Positions 28,121 to 37,449 of a stretch of 61,694 nt of DNA are shown piece after piece. Source of the DNA: an uncultured Lachnospiraceae bacterium (GTDB lineage Bacteria; Bacillota; Clostridia; Lachnospirales; Lachnospiraceae); the NCBI GenBank assembly GCA_947589305.1, contig CANQAP010000010.1:1-61694 (forward strand), in the 5' to 3' direction. The position numbers and the translations under genes were made by a program. A model generated the notes under the pieces. It did not search any database. It was not told the origin of the DNA and saw nothing but the letters and a program-made list of their open reading frames with translations. Position 1 is the stretch's first letter, and every line of letters begins with the position of its first letter.

Positions 28121-29503
28121 ATGTATAAAATAGATTTTCATCAGCCAATACATGTACATTTTATTGGCATCGGCGGCATCAGTATGAGCGGTTTGGCGGA
28201 AATCCTGTTACAGGAACATTTTACCGTCAGCGGCTCCGACGCCAAAGAATCCGACATCACTACCCTGCTGCAAAAGCTGGGTGCAACCGTTATCATCGGG
28301 CAATGCGCCGAGAATATCACTGAAGACATCGATCTGATCGTCTACACAGCCGCCATTCACCGGGATAATCCGGAATTTGCGGCTGCTCTTGCAAGCGGCA
28401 AACCGATCATGACACGGGCTGAGCTTTTAGGGCAGATCATGTCGAATTACACCCGTTCGGTCGCCGTAAGCGGTACACACGGCAAAACGACTACCACGTC
28501 TATGCTTTCACATATTTTTCTGGCTGCCAAAGTCGATCCGACCATTTCTATCGGCGGTATGCTAGATATCATCGGCGGTAATATCCGCGTTGGACAATCC
28601 GAGTATTTTATCACCGAAGCGTGCGAGTATACGAACAGTTATCACGCCCTTCAACCGCAGCTCAGCATTATCCTGAATGTGGATGCCGACCATTTGGATT
28701 TCTTCCATACCATGGAAGAGATCATCCAATCGTTTCGTACGTTTGCCCATAAACTGCCGGAAAACGGCATCCTGATCATTAACGGGGAAATGGATTGCCT
28801 TCCTATTATAATAGAAGATCTACCGTGTACCATCCATACCTTTGGTTTATCCAAAGAATGTCAATATTATGCTTCTGACATTACATATGATGAAAACGGA
28901 TGTGCAAGTTATACCTTATATAAAGACGGCACTGCCGTGACTCACATACAGCTTCATGTCAACGGCGTCCATAATGTCCTGAACTCGCTGGCAGCCATCG
29001 CCGCCTCAGACAGCCTGAATATCGGCATGGAAGCCATTCAGAAGGGATTGGATACGTTTGGCGGGGCAAAGCGCCGTTTCGAGTATAAAGGTCAATACCA
29101 TGATGTGACCGTGATCGACGATTACGCCCATCACCCGACCGAGATCAAGGCAACCCTTTCCGCTGCCAAACTGACTGACCATCATGAAATATGGTGCGTT
29201 TTCCAACCGCATACCTATACCCGAACCAAAGCACTATTAGCGGAATTTGCGGAAGCATTGCACTATGCCGATCATGTCGTTTTAACGAAAATATATGCGG
29301 CGCGGGAAGCAGATACCGGCATAGTATCTTCGCAGGATATCGCCGATATATTACAGAACGACTATCATACAGATGTTGTCTATCTTCCTACCTTTGAGGA
29401 AGCGGAATCCTATCTGGAAAAAAATTGCAAAAAAAATGATTTGTTAATAACTATGGGCGCGGGAGACGTTGTAACTATTGGCGAAAACCTTTTAAAAAAA
29501 TAA
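28121..29503 (+). CDS. murC: UDP-N-acetylmuramate--L-alanine ligase
   Basis: 460-residue cytoplasmic Mur ligase adding the first amino acid of the peptidoglycan stem. N-terminal Rossmann motif HFIGIGGISMSGLAE, ATP-binding GTHGKTTTTSML (about residue 117), central H/D residues of the ligase domain and C-terminal DDYAHHPTEIKATL. Full length. Start ATG 28121 follows GGAAGG. Followed by a 277-nt gap with DnaA-box-like sequences. Confidence 0.98.
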   Translation: MYKIDFHQPIHVHFIGIGGISMSGLAEILLQEHFTVSGSDAKESDITTLLQKLGATVIIGQCAENITEDIDLIVYTAAIHRDNPEFAAALASGKPIMTRAELLGQIMSNYTRSVAVSGTHGKTTTTSMLSHIFLAAKVDPTISIGGMLDIIGGNIRVGQSEYFITEACEYTNSYHALQPQLSIILNVDADHLDFFHTMEEIIQSFRTFAHKLPENGILIINGEMDCLPIIIEDLPCTIHTFGLSKECQYYASDITYDENGCASYTLYKDGTAVTHIQLHVNGVHNVLNSLAAIAASDSLNIGMEAIQKGLDTFGGAKRRFEYKGQYHDVTVIDDYAHHPTEIKATLSAAKLTDHHEIWCVFQPHTYTRTKALLAEFAEALHYADHVVLTKIYAAREADTGIVSSQDIADILQNDYHTDVVYLPTFEEAESYLEKNCKKNDLLITMGAGDVVTIGENLLKK

Positions 29504-29512
29504 TTATTCACA

Positions 29513-29641
29513 TTGTCCACAATTTTTCTTTTCCTGTTTGGAAGAAATGATTGTGGGCATTTTGCTTCTTGATTTTTGACGAATTATAGCAATAATTTTT
29601 TTATCCACATTATCCACTTTTTACACTTTTTCTTGTCCACA
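29513..29641 (+). promoter_or_regulatory. Cluster of DnaA-box-like 9-mers
   Basis: Four same-orientation 9-mers match the DnaA box family: TTGTCCACA (29513-29521), TTATCCACA (29601-29609, perfect consensus), TTATCCACT (29610-29618, directly adjacent) and TTGTCCACA (29633-29641). The surrounding sequence is AT-rich. They end 22 nt before the -35 of the dnaD-dnaC promoter, suggesting DnaA control of primosome genes; binding has not been shown. Confidence 0.7.
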
Positions 29642-29662
29642 TCCCTCCGAAAATCTGTTCGA

Positions 29663-29691
29663 TTTACATTTCCAACGCCCTATTATATAAT
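29663..29691 (+). promoter_or_regulatory. Promoter of the dnaD-dnaC operon
   Basis: -35 TTTACA (29663-29668), 17-nt spacer, -10 TATAAT (29686-29691), 90 nt before the dnaD-like start and just downstream of the DnaA-box cluster. Confidence 0.8.
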
Positions 29692-29780
29692 GCCCTTACA
29701 TCCAGTTAATTTCTTGTGATGAACACCAAGGAATGCTTGGGGAAGACAGGTGCCATTTGCGGCGGAAGGGAAGAATCGAC

Positions 29781-30908
29781 ATGAAATCAATATCCATTTC
29801 ATCTGAACACGGCGAGACATTTACTGCCGTTTCCAATTTTTTCATCGATTATCATATGACGCAGGCAAATGGTGAATTCGTTAAGATTTATCTATATATG
29901 GTACGTCTATTGGAAGCCGGTCGTTCGATCAGCATCCAAGAGATCGCCGACCATTTTCAATGCACGCAAAAGGATATCTGCCGTGCCATCCGCTACTGGG
30001 TGGACCGGAATGTACTTCGTTTGGAATATAATCAGAAAAATGAGCTGATCGGCATCACAGTCATGAACCTGAAGCAGCCGGAACCTCCGGAAGAACCTGA
30101 GGCGAATTCCGGTCTGGACTTGCTCCATCAAACCCATCCGCAGAAAGTATATCCGCTTCCACAGGCAGATGAAGTCACCGCTTCTGAAGATTATCCGGCG
30201 GCATCCGAAATACCGATCAAACAGACCTACTCTACTGCACAACTGCAAACCTTAAAACAGGATAAAGAGATGGAAAACATTCTGTATCAGTTTGAGATGT
30301 ACTGCGGTCATACTCCGACTCCAAGCGAATACCGGACATTATTATATATATACGAGCAGCTTCATTTTCCTTCCGAACTGTTGGAGTATCTGATCGAATA
30401 TTGCGCTTCTTTGGAACATACTTCTCATCGATATATGGAGAAAGTGGCATTAGACTGGTATACTAGGGAGATTCATTCTGCCGAACAGGCAAAGCAAGAG
30501 ACCGCCTCATATCGCGCGCTGAATACTGCCATATCGAAAGAGCTTGGTCTCTCTCGCGTCTTAACGCCTACCGAATTACGTTATATCAATACGTGGAAAA
30601 ACGATTATGCGTTTCAGCAAGATGTCATTATCGAAGCCTGTCAGCGTGCCAGCGCGGACAATAAGATCAGCTTCCGATATATTAACGGTATCCTTACAAA
30701 CTGGCACGAATGCCATGTGAAGAATTTGGAAGATATCGAAACACTCGACCGGCAGCATCAGCTCCAGAAAAAATCTTCCGGAAAACCACAGAACGGACAA
30801 AAAGTACAGTCTCTGCCGTTCAACCGCTTTTCGCAACGAGATTATAACGATAAGGAATTGGAAAACTTCTTTATAAAGGAAGTTCAGAAAATGTCCGAGC
30901 AATCATAA
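29781..30908 (+). CDS. DnaD-domain replication initiation protein
   Basis: 375-residue protein. An N-terminal winged-helix region (about 15-85, IQEIADHFQCTQKDICRAI) is followed by a Pro/Glu-rich linker and a C-terminal DnaB_2/DnaD domain (about 170-320) with the family YxxxW-type segment (RYINTWKNDYAF...ISFRYINGILTNW). DnaD remodels origin DNA and recruits the helicase loader in Firmicutes. The start is ATG 29781 with GGAAGGG upstream; the longer frame from 29733 is less likely. It is cotranscribed with the AAA+ helicase loader that starts 23 nt later. Confidence 0.9.
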   Translation: MKSISISSEHGETFTAVSNFFIDYHMTQANGEFVKIYLYMVRLLEAGRSISIQEIADHFQCTQKDICRAIRYWVDRNVLRLEYNQKNELIGITVMNLKQPEPPEEPEANSGLDLLHQTHPQKVYPLPQADEVTASEDYPAASEIPIKQTYSTAQLQTLKQDKEMENILYQFEMYCGHTPTPSEYRTLLYIYEQLHFPSELLEYLIEYCASLEHTSHRYMEKVALDWYTREIHSAEQAKQETASYRALNTAISKELGLSRVLTPTELRYINTWKNDYAFQQDVIIEACQRASADNKISFRYINGILTNWHECHVKNLEDIETLDRQHQLQKKSSGKPQNGQKVQSLPFNRFSQRDYNDKELENFFIKEVQKMSEQS

Positions 30909-30931
30909 CCACACGCAGGGAGAATCCAAGC

Positions 30932-31948
30932 ATGTCTACGGAAACGACTTACCAAAAAGAAATCAAACAGGAATATGAACAGATCCGGTTCCGCAACCGC
31001 CAACTGCACAACACCCGGTTAGAAGAAGTGCATCAGGCATTCCCCCGCATCGCGGAAATCGACGATGAGATCCGGGATCTGAATATCGATGCCGCGATCG
31101 CCTCACTACACAATGAAGACGTCGATCCGGACACCGTGACGGCTCAGACAAACGCCCTGATCGCCGAAAAATATCAGATATTAACACAAGCCGGCTATCC
31201 CTCCGATTATCTGGCGCCTATATATACCTGTCCGAAATGCAAGGATACCGGATATACGGAAAACGAACGCTGCGATTGCTTTAAGCAAAAACTCGTGGCA
31301 CGGCAATACCGGCAGTCTAATCTGTCACAACAGCTTTCCCAAGAAAATTTTTCGACTTTTCGTACAGACTATTACAGTGACCAGCCCGACGGCATCCATG
31401 AATTGACACCCCGGGCGAATATCGAAAATATTTATCAATCCCTCAAACAATACCTGAACGGAGTGGAGGCATATCTGCGAGGCGATGTTGACAAAAAAGG
31501 AAATATCTTGTTTCAGGGCAATACCGGTGTCGGCAAGACCTTCTTATCGAATTGCATCGCAAAAGAATTATTGGATCAGGGATATGCTGTCCTGTATGTA
31601 TCGGCAGGCACTTTATTTGAAAAAGCTGGTGACGTTATCATGAACAAGCGCCAGATCCCGGACAGCCAGAGTTTCTATCAGGCGTTGTCGGACTGTGATT
31701 TTTTGGTGATCGATGACTTGGGTACGGAATTTACCAACCAGTTTACCGCATCCTATCTATATACATTATTGAATGACCGCCTGCTCCGCCGGCGCGCCAC
31801 GATCATATCGACCAATCTGTCCCTGATAGAGATTCGCGAACATTACAGTGAACGTATATTTTCCCGTATATGTGACAGCTATTTCATCTACACTATATAC
31901 GGTGATGATATCCGCTTTGCCAAACGAAAAGCATGGCAGACCCCTTAA
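30932..31948 (+). CDS. DnaC/DnaI-type AAA+ helicase loader
   Basis: 338-residue ATPase that loads the replicative helicase. The N-terminal half includes a Cys cluster (CPKCKDTGYTENERCDC, about residues 98-114), matching the zinc-binding helicase-interaction region of DnaI. The C-terminal AAA+ domain has Walker A GNTGVGKTFL and Walker B FLVIDDLGTE, with sensor residues ATIISTNLS. It sits directly behind the DnaD-domain gene, the usual pairing in clostridia. Confidence 0.93.
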   Translation: MSTETTYQKEIKQEYEQIRFRNRQLHNTRLEEVHQAFPRIAEIDDEIRDLNIDAAIASLHNEDVDPDTVTAQTNALIAEKYQILTQAGYPSDYLAPIYTCPKCKDTGYTENERCDCFKQKLVARQYRQSNLSQQLSQENFSTFRTDYYSDQPDGIHELTPRANIENIYQSLKQYLNGVEAYLRGDVDKKGNILFQGNTGVGKTFLSNCIAKELLDQGYAVLYVSAGTLFEKAGDVIMNKRQIPDSQSFYQALSDCDFLVIDDLGTEFTNQFTASYLYTLLNDRLLRRRATIISTNLSLIEIREHYSERIFSRICDSYFIYTIYGDDIRFAKRKAWQTP

Positions 31949-31966
31949 ACGGATATCATAACGCGG

Positions 31967-31996
31967 TTGACGAAAACGATAAAACCATGATATAAA
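31967..31996 (+). promoter_or_regulatory. Promoter and leader hairpin of prs
   Basis: -35 TTGACG (31967-31972), 18-nt spacer, -10 TATAAA (31991-31996). A hairpin TAAAGGCA/TGCCTTTA follows immediately (about 31993-32019) in the expected 5' leader. Confidence 0.6.
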
Positions 31997-32051
31997 GGCA
32001 ACGGGTATTTCTGCCTTTACATAAACAAAATAACCAATGGAGGAACATATC

Positions 32052-33248
32052 ATGCCTGATGATAGTAAATTAGAAACGATACCGGTAGGTCGCCTTGGCA
32101 TTATCGCCATGGAAAGCTGCACGGAATTAGGAAACCAAGTAGACAATTATCTTGTGAAATGGAGAGCTGCACGTCAGAATGAACATAAATCGACGATCGC
32201 TTTTCATGGTTACGAACGTGATTCCTATCTGATCGACAGTTCCTGCCCACGCTTTGGTTCCGGAGAAGCAAAGGGCGTTATCCGCGAATCGGTCCGCGGA
32301 ACGGATTTATATATTCTGGTCGATGTTTTAAATCATAGCCTGAAATATAAAATTAATGGAGAACCTTCTTCCATGTCACCGGATGATCACTATCAGGATT
32401 TGAAGCGCGTCATTGCCGCCCTGACCGGAAAACCGCGTAAAATCACTGTCATCATGCCATTTTTATATGAAAGCCGTCAGCATAAACGCAGCTCCAGAGA
32501 ATCTCTTGATTGCGCTTTAATGTTACAGGAATTAATCGGTCTGGGCGTGGATAATATCATTACTTTTGACGCTCATGATGCCAGAGTGCAGAATGCGATA
32601 CCGTTAAGCGGATTTGAAAATATCCGTCCTACTTACCAGTTTGTAAAAAGTCTTCTTCGTTCCACGCCGGACTTGGAGATCGATAAGGAACATATGATGG
32701 TAATCTCCCCGGATGAAGGAGCTATGCACCGGGCAATCTATCTGGCAAATATGCTCGGAGTTGACGTAGGCATGTTCTACAAGCGTCGGGATTATACACA
32801 GGTGATAAACGGCAGGAACCCGATTGTTGCACACGAATTTCTGGGAGATTCCGTGGAAGGGAAAGATGTGATCATCATTGACGATATGATTTCCTCCGGG
32901 GAAAGCATGATCGACGTTGCCAAACAGCTAAAAGCCCGCAAAGCCAATCGGGTCTTTTGCATGAGTACCTTTGGTCTGTTTACCAGCGGATTAGATATCT
33001 TCGATGAGTGTTATGATAACGGAATCATTGAAAAAGTAATCACCACGAACCTGACTTATCAGGCACCGGAACTGTTTACCAGAAAATGGTACGCATCCGC
33101 TGACCTGAGCAAGTATATCGCCTTACTGATCGATCATTTAAATCATGACGCCTCCATCAGTGATATACTAGACCAAACGGAACGGATCCAAGCCAGAATC
33201 AAGGAATATAAAATCAGACATACCATTACGGAAAATTATGAAGCCTAA
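32052..33248 (+). CDS. prs: Ribose-phosphate pyrophosphokinase (PRPP synthetase), long clostridial form
   Basis: 398-residue enzyme making PRPP from ribose-5-phosphate and ATP. Motifs: PFLYESRQHKR in the ATP-binding region, TFDAHDARVQNAIP with the metal-binding His, and the PRPP loop DVIIIDDMISSGESM. It is about 80 residues longer than the classical ~315-residue enzyme, mostly as an N-terminal and central extension, a form I recognise from clostridia. The start is ATG 32052 behind TGGAGG; an upstream ATG at 32037 lacks a site. Monocistronic. Confidence 0.93.
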   Translation: MPDDSKLETIPVGRLGIIAMESCTELGNQVDNYLVKWRAARQNEHKSTIAFHGYERDSYLIDSSCPRFGSGEAKGVIRESVRGTDLYILVDVLNHSLKYKINGEPSSMSPDDHYQDLKRVIAALTGKPRKITVIMPFLYESRQHKRSSRESLDCALMLQELIGLGVDNIITFDAHDARVQNAIPLSGFENIRPTYQFVKSLLRSTPDLEIDKEHMMVISPDEGAMHRAIYLANMLGVDVGMFYKRRDYTQVINGRNPIVAHEFLGDSVEGKDVIIIDDMISSGESMIDVAKQLKARKANRVFCMSTFGLFTSGLDIFDECYDNGIIEKVITTNLTYQAPELFTRKWYASADLSKYIALLIDHLNHDASISDILDQTERIQARIKEYKIRHTITENYEA

Positions 33249-33300
33249 CCGGCAACCGCCGCCGGCAGAATAGATGGCAGATAAAATAATACATTTCATA

Positions 33301-33330
33301 TTGCCATCATATAATCATTACTGGTATACT
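33301..33330 (+). promoter_or_regulatory. Promoter of the wall-anchored surface protein gene
   Basis: -35 TTGCCA (33301-33306), 18-nt spacer ending TGG, -10 TATACT (33325-33330), 87 nt before the start codon. No flanking inverted repeats were seen here, unlike at 58502-58674. Confidence 0.7.
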
Positions 33331-33416
33331 ATAGATAGTTGTAATCACGACAGCATATACAACGGTCTGTCAGCTTACAAACCACTATTATAAGCAAGCA
33401 GAAAGGATGGTAACTT

Positions 33417-35960
33417 ATGAAACGATTACTAAGTCTCTTACTGGCACTGACGATTGTGATCTCTACATCGGCGCCTGTAATCGCATCCGAATCTACAGTC
33501 GGTACAAATGTCACCCTCAAAGCCCTAAATGTGGTAGAAGGTATGACATCCATCAGCGACAGCAGCCATGTAATGAATCATGCAGAGACCAAGGAGGTGG
33601 GTACCATTACGCTCACTGAAAGCGGAACGCTTCCCGACAACCTCAACGACTTGGCGCCCGCTATGACCGGCTGGACCTTTCAGGGCTGGTACACGGCTCC
33701 CGTAAAATATGCTTTTTGGGGAGACAATACAACAAGCGGTTATGCTTCCGAACCATTTCCGGAAGGCTTTGAAAAAGACTGCAACGGAAATCCATATGAA
33801 TGGCAGGAGAAAGATCCAAACGCTCTCCATTCACTCAATTACTATTGGATATGGCTATCCACACTGGAAGGTGAAGGTCAAAAGGTTAATCCCGGTGATG
33901 CAATGCCGGAAGGCAAGACCGAGCTTTATGCCTGTTATGCACCAACAACTATCAATTATAAGCAAGATTTCAGCGGCTGGGGCGGTCGCACCGGCGTCCT
34001 GTCATGCAGTCGTCAGTATGGCACTCCGTTCGGCAGCGATGACGTAGATAAAAACGGCTGGTCCGGTTTCGTGTTCGACGGATGGTATACTGCATCCGGT
34101 GAGGGACCGATACAATTCTATGATCTTCCACAAAACGGTGAACGCTATGTTGCCCACTGGCACAGTAAAGACAACCGAGTGAATTGGTCGAATTATCAAG
34201 CACAAGGTTACACTCCTGTCACCAGTGTCGTTTTGGATGTTGAAACCTTACAGCTCCACGCCAACAGCGGTATATCCCGGACGATTCATGCCACGGTTAA
34301 TCCGGCAGACAGCGGAGTAACACAACTGACTTGGAAATCCTCCGATGACAGCATTGTCACCGTCGAAGTGCAAAGCGGAGGTACCAGTGCGGTCGTAAGA
34401 CCTGCCGGCAAGGAAGGTACTGCCAAAATCACCGTAAGCTCAGCCAATGGTTGCAGCGATACCGTACTCATAGATACCGGTAGTCATGTTTGGGGTAACA
34501 GCACGGTTATCAAGTGGGGTAATTGCGCCAGCCCTACAGTGATTCGATATACATGTGCCTATTGCGGAAAAACCGAAGTACGTGAAACCTACTCGCAGCA
34601 CCGTTACGCCTATCGGGAAATCCCGGCAACCTGTACGACTCCTTGTATTTGGGAGCATTACTGTCAGGTATGCGGTCAGGTAGATACAGCGGGCAATATG
34701 ACAAGAACTCCTGCTTTAGGACATAAGTTTCTGACAACCACCCTTTCCGGGTGCGGCGGAACCATAACGACCAAAACTTGTACAGTCTGTGGTCTGACAG
34801 AAGCAACGTATGATAATATTGCCGTTCACGATTGGAGTCCGGTAGCCACTGTCGATGTGCGTCCTACCTGTAATTCTAACGGCAGCCAGTCTATTAAGTG
34901 CCTGAACTGCGGTGCGGTCAAGGAAGGCAGCAGTACGGAAATCCCTGCCGATCCTTCTCTGCACGTTTGGGAACCTTGGGTTGTCCAAACGGAAGCTACC
35001 GAAACCACAGAAGGCTTGAAGACCCGTACCTGTTCCGTCTGCCATACGGAAGAATCCCGTGCGATTCCGCCTACCAGTTATGTGGTTGACACTTCCGGTA
35101 TCGGCGGCAACGTAACATCATCCGGCTCCGAACAGGTCGCTGATCAGACACAAGCCAATACCGCGATTCAAAATACGATCAATAACCTGCTAAACAGTGG
35201 AAGCGCCAGCATGCTGGCTGACGATATCCTCTATGCTGCCATGCTGCAGAAAGAGATTGCTACAGAAGTCCGCGTGACTCCGGTGGCAAAACCGGAAAAT
35301 GCTTCCGATGCCAGCAAATTTAACGCCTTACTGGGCAACAACGCCAACGTTTTATATATGGATATCGATATCTTCGTCACAGCGGACGGTGAGAATATCG
35401 GACGTATCACAGAAACCGATGACGCCATGACCTTTAACGTTGCCTTTCCGACAGGCGGGCGTATCGTCAACGTACTGCGCGCACATGAAGGCGATGTCGA
35501 AGCAATCCCATATTGGGTAGACGGTAACATGATATACTTTACTACCGACCGATTCTCCACATTTGCAGTCAGTGTCAGCAATGATATTTCACTGGCAACA
35601 GTAGATGCGATTGCTGATCAGGCTCACACCGGTTCCGAGATTCAACCTAGCGTCACCGTAACCATTAACGGCAACGAGACGCTGGTAGAAAACAAGGATT
35701 ATACACTTTCCTATAAAAACAATACAGAAGTCGGTACAGCAACCGTGACCATTACCGGTATAGGTGATTTCGTAGGAAGTTCACAGGAAGTGAATTTTCA
35801 AATCGTGGAGTCATCTACATCCTCACAGGAGACTTCAACTACATCTTCTCCAAATACAGGCGATGAATTCCACCTCGCGCTATGGGTCATGATGTGTCTG
35901 TTCTCCGGTATCGGTATGGTAACTTTAGCTACCACGAAACGTAGGAAATACAATCAATAA
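33417..35960 (+). CDS. Sortase-anchored surface protein with Listeria-Bacteroides repeats, Ig-like domain and CxxC repeats
   Basis: 847-residue exported protein with a signal peptide at residues 1-25. Two InlB-type B-repeats follow (about 80-240; signatures WTFQGWYTA and FVFDGWYTA), then a BIG2-like Ig domain (about 263-350). The next region (about 360-550) holds repeats built on Cys-x(~10)-Cys-x2-Cys-Gly plus a His (CAYCGKT, CQVCGQV, CTVCGLT, CLNCGAV, CSVCHTE), which may bind metal. A mixed C-terminal region leads to SPNTGDE (an LPxTG-like sortase signal), a hydrophobic span and the basic tail KRRKYNQ. It is probably attached to peptidoglycan. The Cys repeats resemble those of the protein starting at 58759. 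Confidence 0.87.
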   Translation: MKRLLSLLLALTIVISTSAPVIASESTVGTNVTLKALNVVEGMTSISDSSHVMNHAETKEVGTITLTESGTLPDNLNDLAPAMTGWTFQGWYTAPVKYAFWGDNTTSGYASEPFPEGFEKDCNGNPYEWQEKDPNALHSLNYYWIWLSTLEGEGQKVNPGDAMPEGKTELYACYAPTTINYKQDFSGWGGRTGVLSCSRQYGTPFGSDDVDKNGWSGFVFDGWYTASGEGPIQFYDLPQNGERYVAHWHSKDNRVNWSNYQAQGYTPVTSVVLDVETLQLHANSGISRTIHATVNPADSGVTQLTWKSSDDSIVTVEVQSGGTSAVVRPAGKEGTAKITVSSANGCSDTVLIDTGSHVWGNSTVIKWGNCASPTVIRYTCAYCGKTEVRETYSQHRYAYREIPATCTTPCIWEHYCQVCGQVDTAGNMTRTPALGHKFLTTTLSGCGGTITTKTCTVCGLTEATYDNIAVHDWSPVATVDVRPTCNSNGSQSIKCLNCGAVKEGSSTEIPADPSLHVWEPWVVQTEATETTEGLKTRTCSVCHTEESRAIPPTSYVVDTSGIGGNVTSSGSEQVADQTQANTAIQNTINNLLNSGSASMLADDILYAAMLQKEIATEVRVTPVAKPENASDASKFNALLGNNANVLYMDIDIFVTADGENIGRITETDDAMTFNVAFPTGGRIVNVLRAHEGDVEAIPYWVDGNMIYFTTDRFSTFAVSVSNDISLATVDAIADQAHTGSEIQPSVTVTINGNETLVENKDYTLSYKNNTEVGTATVTITGIGDFVGSSQEVNFQIVESSTSSQETSTTSSPNTGDEFHLALWVMMCLFSGIGMVTLATTKRRKYNQ

Positions 35961-36002
35961 TGAAGCCGAGTATACAGCGGCATCTATCCAATCATAAAAG
36001 AA

Positions 36003-36026
36003 GCAGGCGGAATTTTTTCCGCCTGC
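36003..36026. terminator. Bidirectional terminator between two convergent surface-protein genes
   Basis: Perfect 8-bp stem GCAGGCGG/CCGCCTGC with an 8-nt loop, an A-run on the left and a T-run on the right, so it can stop transcription from both sides. Confidence 0.92.
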
Positions 36027-36055
36027 CTCTTTTCTAAATCCTTGCCGCCATACTG

Positions 36056-36922
36056 CTAATGAATCCATTCACCGGATTGGTTAAAGGAATAGCTAACGCC
36101 GTCTATCGTCAATTTCTCATTGCATGCCATTGCGCCGTCCGCTTTCAGGTAATACCATGTGTCTCCGGCTCCCTTTTGCCAGCCCGTCTTCATGGCTCCG
36201 CTGGATTCCAGATAATACCATGTGCTTCCATCCAACAGCCAGCCTGTCGCCATCAATCCGGAATCCTGAAGATAATACCAGCTTCCGTTTTCGTATAGCC
36301 AGCCCGTCTTCATATCTCCGTTGACCGGATCTAAATAATACCAATCGGTTTTTCCCAGTTTGATCCAGCCGGTCTGCATAGCTCCGGATGTTTCGTCCAT
36401 ATAGTACCATTTTCCGTTGATCAGGTTCCATTCATCCACCATGATGCCCTTCTCGTTTAAATAGTACCATGTGTTATTCAGGTAAATCCACTGACTGGTC
36501 AATGCACAGCCGTCCCAGCCAAAGTACATCCATTTTCCCTGTGACGTTTCTTCCCAGCAGCCCTTTACGATCTTACCGTCTGCATCCGTACAGAAATACT
36601 GTCCGTTTACCAGACAAATCGCTGCACATAATGCTCTGCCTTCTTGATCTACCAAATAAAAAGCAGACGGATAAATGACTGACGGAAACAAATACTCATA
36701 ATCTTCCATAATCTCTTCCCCGTTTAACACGGTTACTTCCATATCTTCATAAACCCTGTTAAAACAGAAGATTTCAGCAAATTGTTTCTCGCTTTCATCA
36801 TATACAAATTCATCATCTGTTGTTGCTTCTTCAGCAAAGGTTGGATAGATCATGCCTGAAAACATGACACAGCCTGCCAATGCAAAGATTCCAATCCCTT
36901 TCCAAATCTTTTTTAAAAACAT
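36056..36922 (-). CDS. Secreted cell-wall-binding-repeat protein without catalytic domain
   Basis: 288-residue exported protein with a signal peptide (about residues 1-30, IGIFALAGCVMFSGM...FAEE). A short unique region (about 30-105) leads into about eight aromatic repeats of the choline/glucan-binding type (WYYL...G.MKTGW; for example DWYYLDPVNGDMKTGW). These repeats bind teichoic-acid choline or glucans in other Firmicutes. No enzyme domain is seen, so it may be an adhesin or structural wall protein. ATG 36922 is preferred (9 nt after GGGAG); ATG 36928 is the alternative. It is convergent with the sortase-anchored protein. Confidence 0.88.
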   Translation of the reverse strand: MFLKKIWKGIGIFALAGCVMFSGMIYPTFAEEATTDDEFVYDESEKQFAEIFCFNRVYEDMEVTVLNGEEIMEDYEYLFPSVIYPSAFYLVDQEGRALCAAICLVNGQYFCTDADGKIVKGCWEETSQGKWMYFGWDGCALTSQWIYLNNTWYYLNEKGIMVDEWNLINGKWYYMDETSGAMQTGWIKLGKTDWYYLDPVNGDMKTGWLYENGSWYYLQDSGLMATGWLLDGSTWYYLESSGAMKTGWQKGAGDTWYYLKADGAMACNEKLTIDGVSYSFNQSGEWIH

Positions 36923-36928
36923 AATCAT

Positions 36929-37365
36929 TCACTCCCTTGTTCTGTATTTTTCTGTTCATTCTTCTTCCAGTATTTTTATTAGTAAATCACATTATTTTTT
37001 TATATGGATTGTCATATCCTACTCCGTTTCTTTGATTTCCTCCCTTCCTTACTCATCCCGTTTTATATGCTCCTTTGCCATGCCGAAGTACATTACTTGG
37101 AATAACAACCTTTTTCTATATCCCTATGAAAACCAGTCAACAATTTTTCTGACCTGCTTCATACTTATATATCTTTTGAAGCCTGTAAAAACAATGGAAT
37201 GATTCGTTTGATGTTTCTGTTGATCTTTCGTTTGAGATTGATGATGTCAAGATCCCCCCTTTTTGATAGATTCTTGTAACTTATGAATCATGATATATAA
37301 TTTTGTGATAAAGATTACCATAAGTATACAACAAATTTAGCTTATATGCAAATATAACTCCATAT
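36929..37365. other. AT-rich intergenic region, nothing assigned
   Basis: About 440 nt between the wall-binding protein gene (whose promoter must lie here) and the terminator of the TIR gene. It is AT-rich with scattered short pyrimidine tracts. I see no convincing gene, RNA or repeat; short frames here lack ribosome-binding sites. Confidence 0.6.
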
Positions 37366-37407
37366 AAAAAATGCCTTGTCCGCACATCCAGTACGTCCAA
37401 GGCATTT
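37366..37407 (-). terminator. Terminator of the TIR gene
   Basis: Ten-base-pair stem AAATGCCTTG/CAAGGCATTT with an 18-nt loop and a T-run on the minus strand, about 45 nt past the stop. Confidence 0.88.
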
Positions 37408-37449
37408 CTATTCTTTCTCTATACATTTTGGAACGCTGTCCGTCTACCA

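Noticed and set aside
29504..29780. Calling this the chromosomal origin (oriC)
   Set aside because: DnaA boxes are present, but dnaA/dnaN are not nearby and the boxes sit in a normal promoter position; regulation is the simpler reading.
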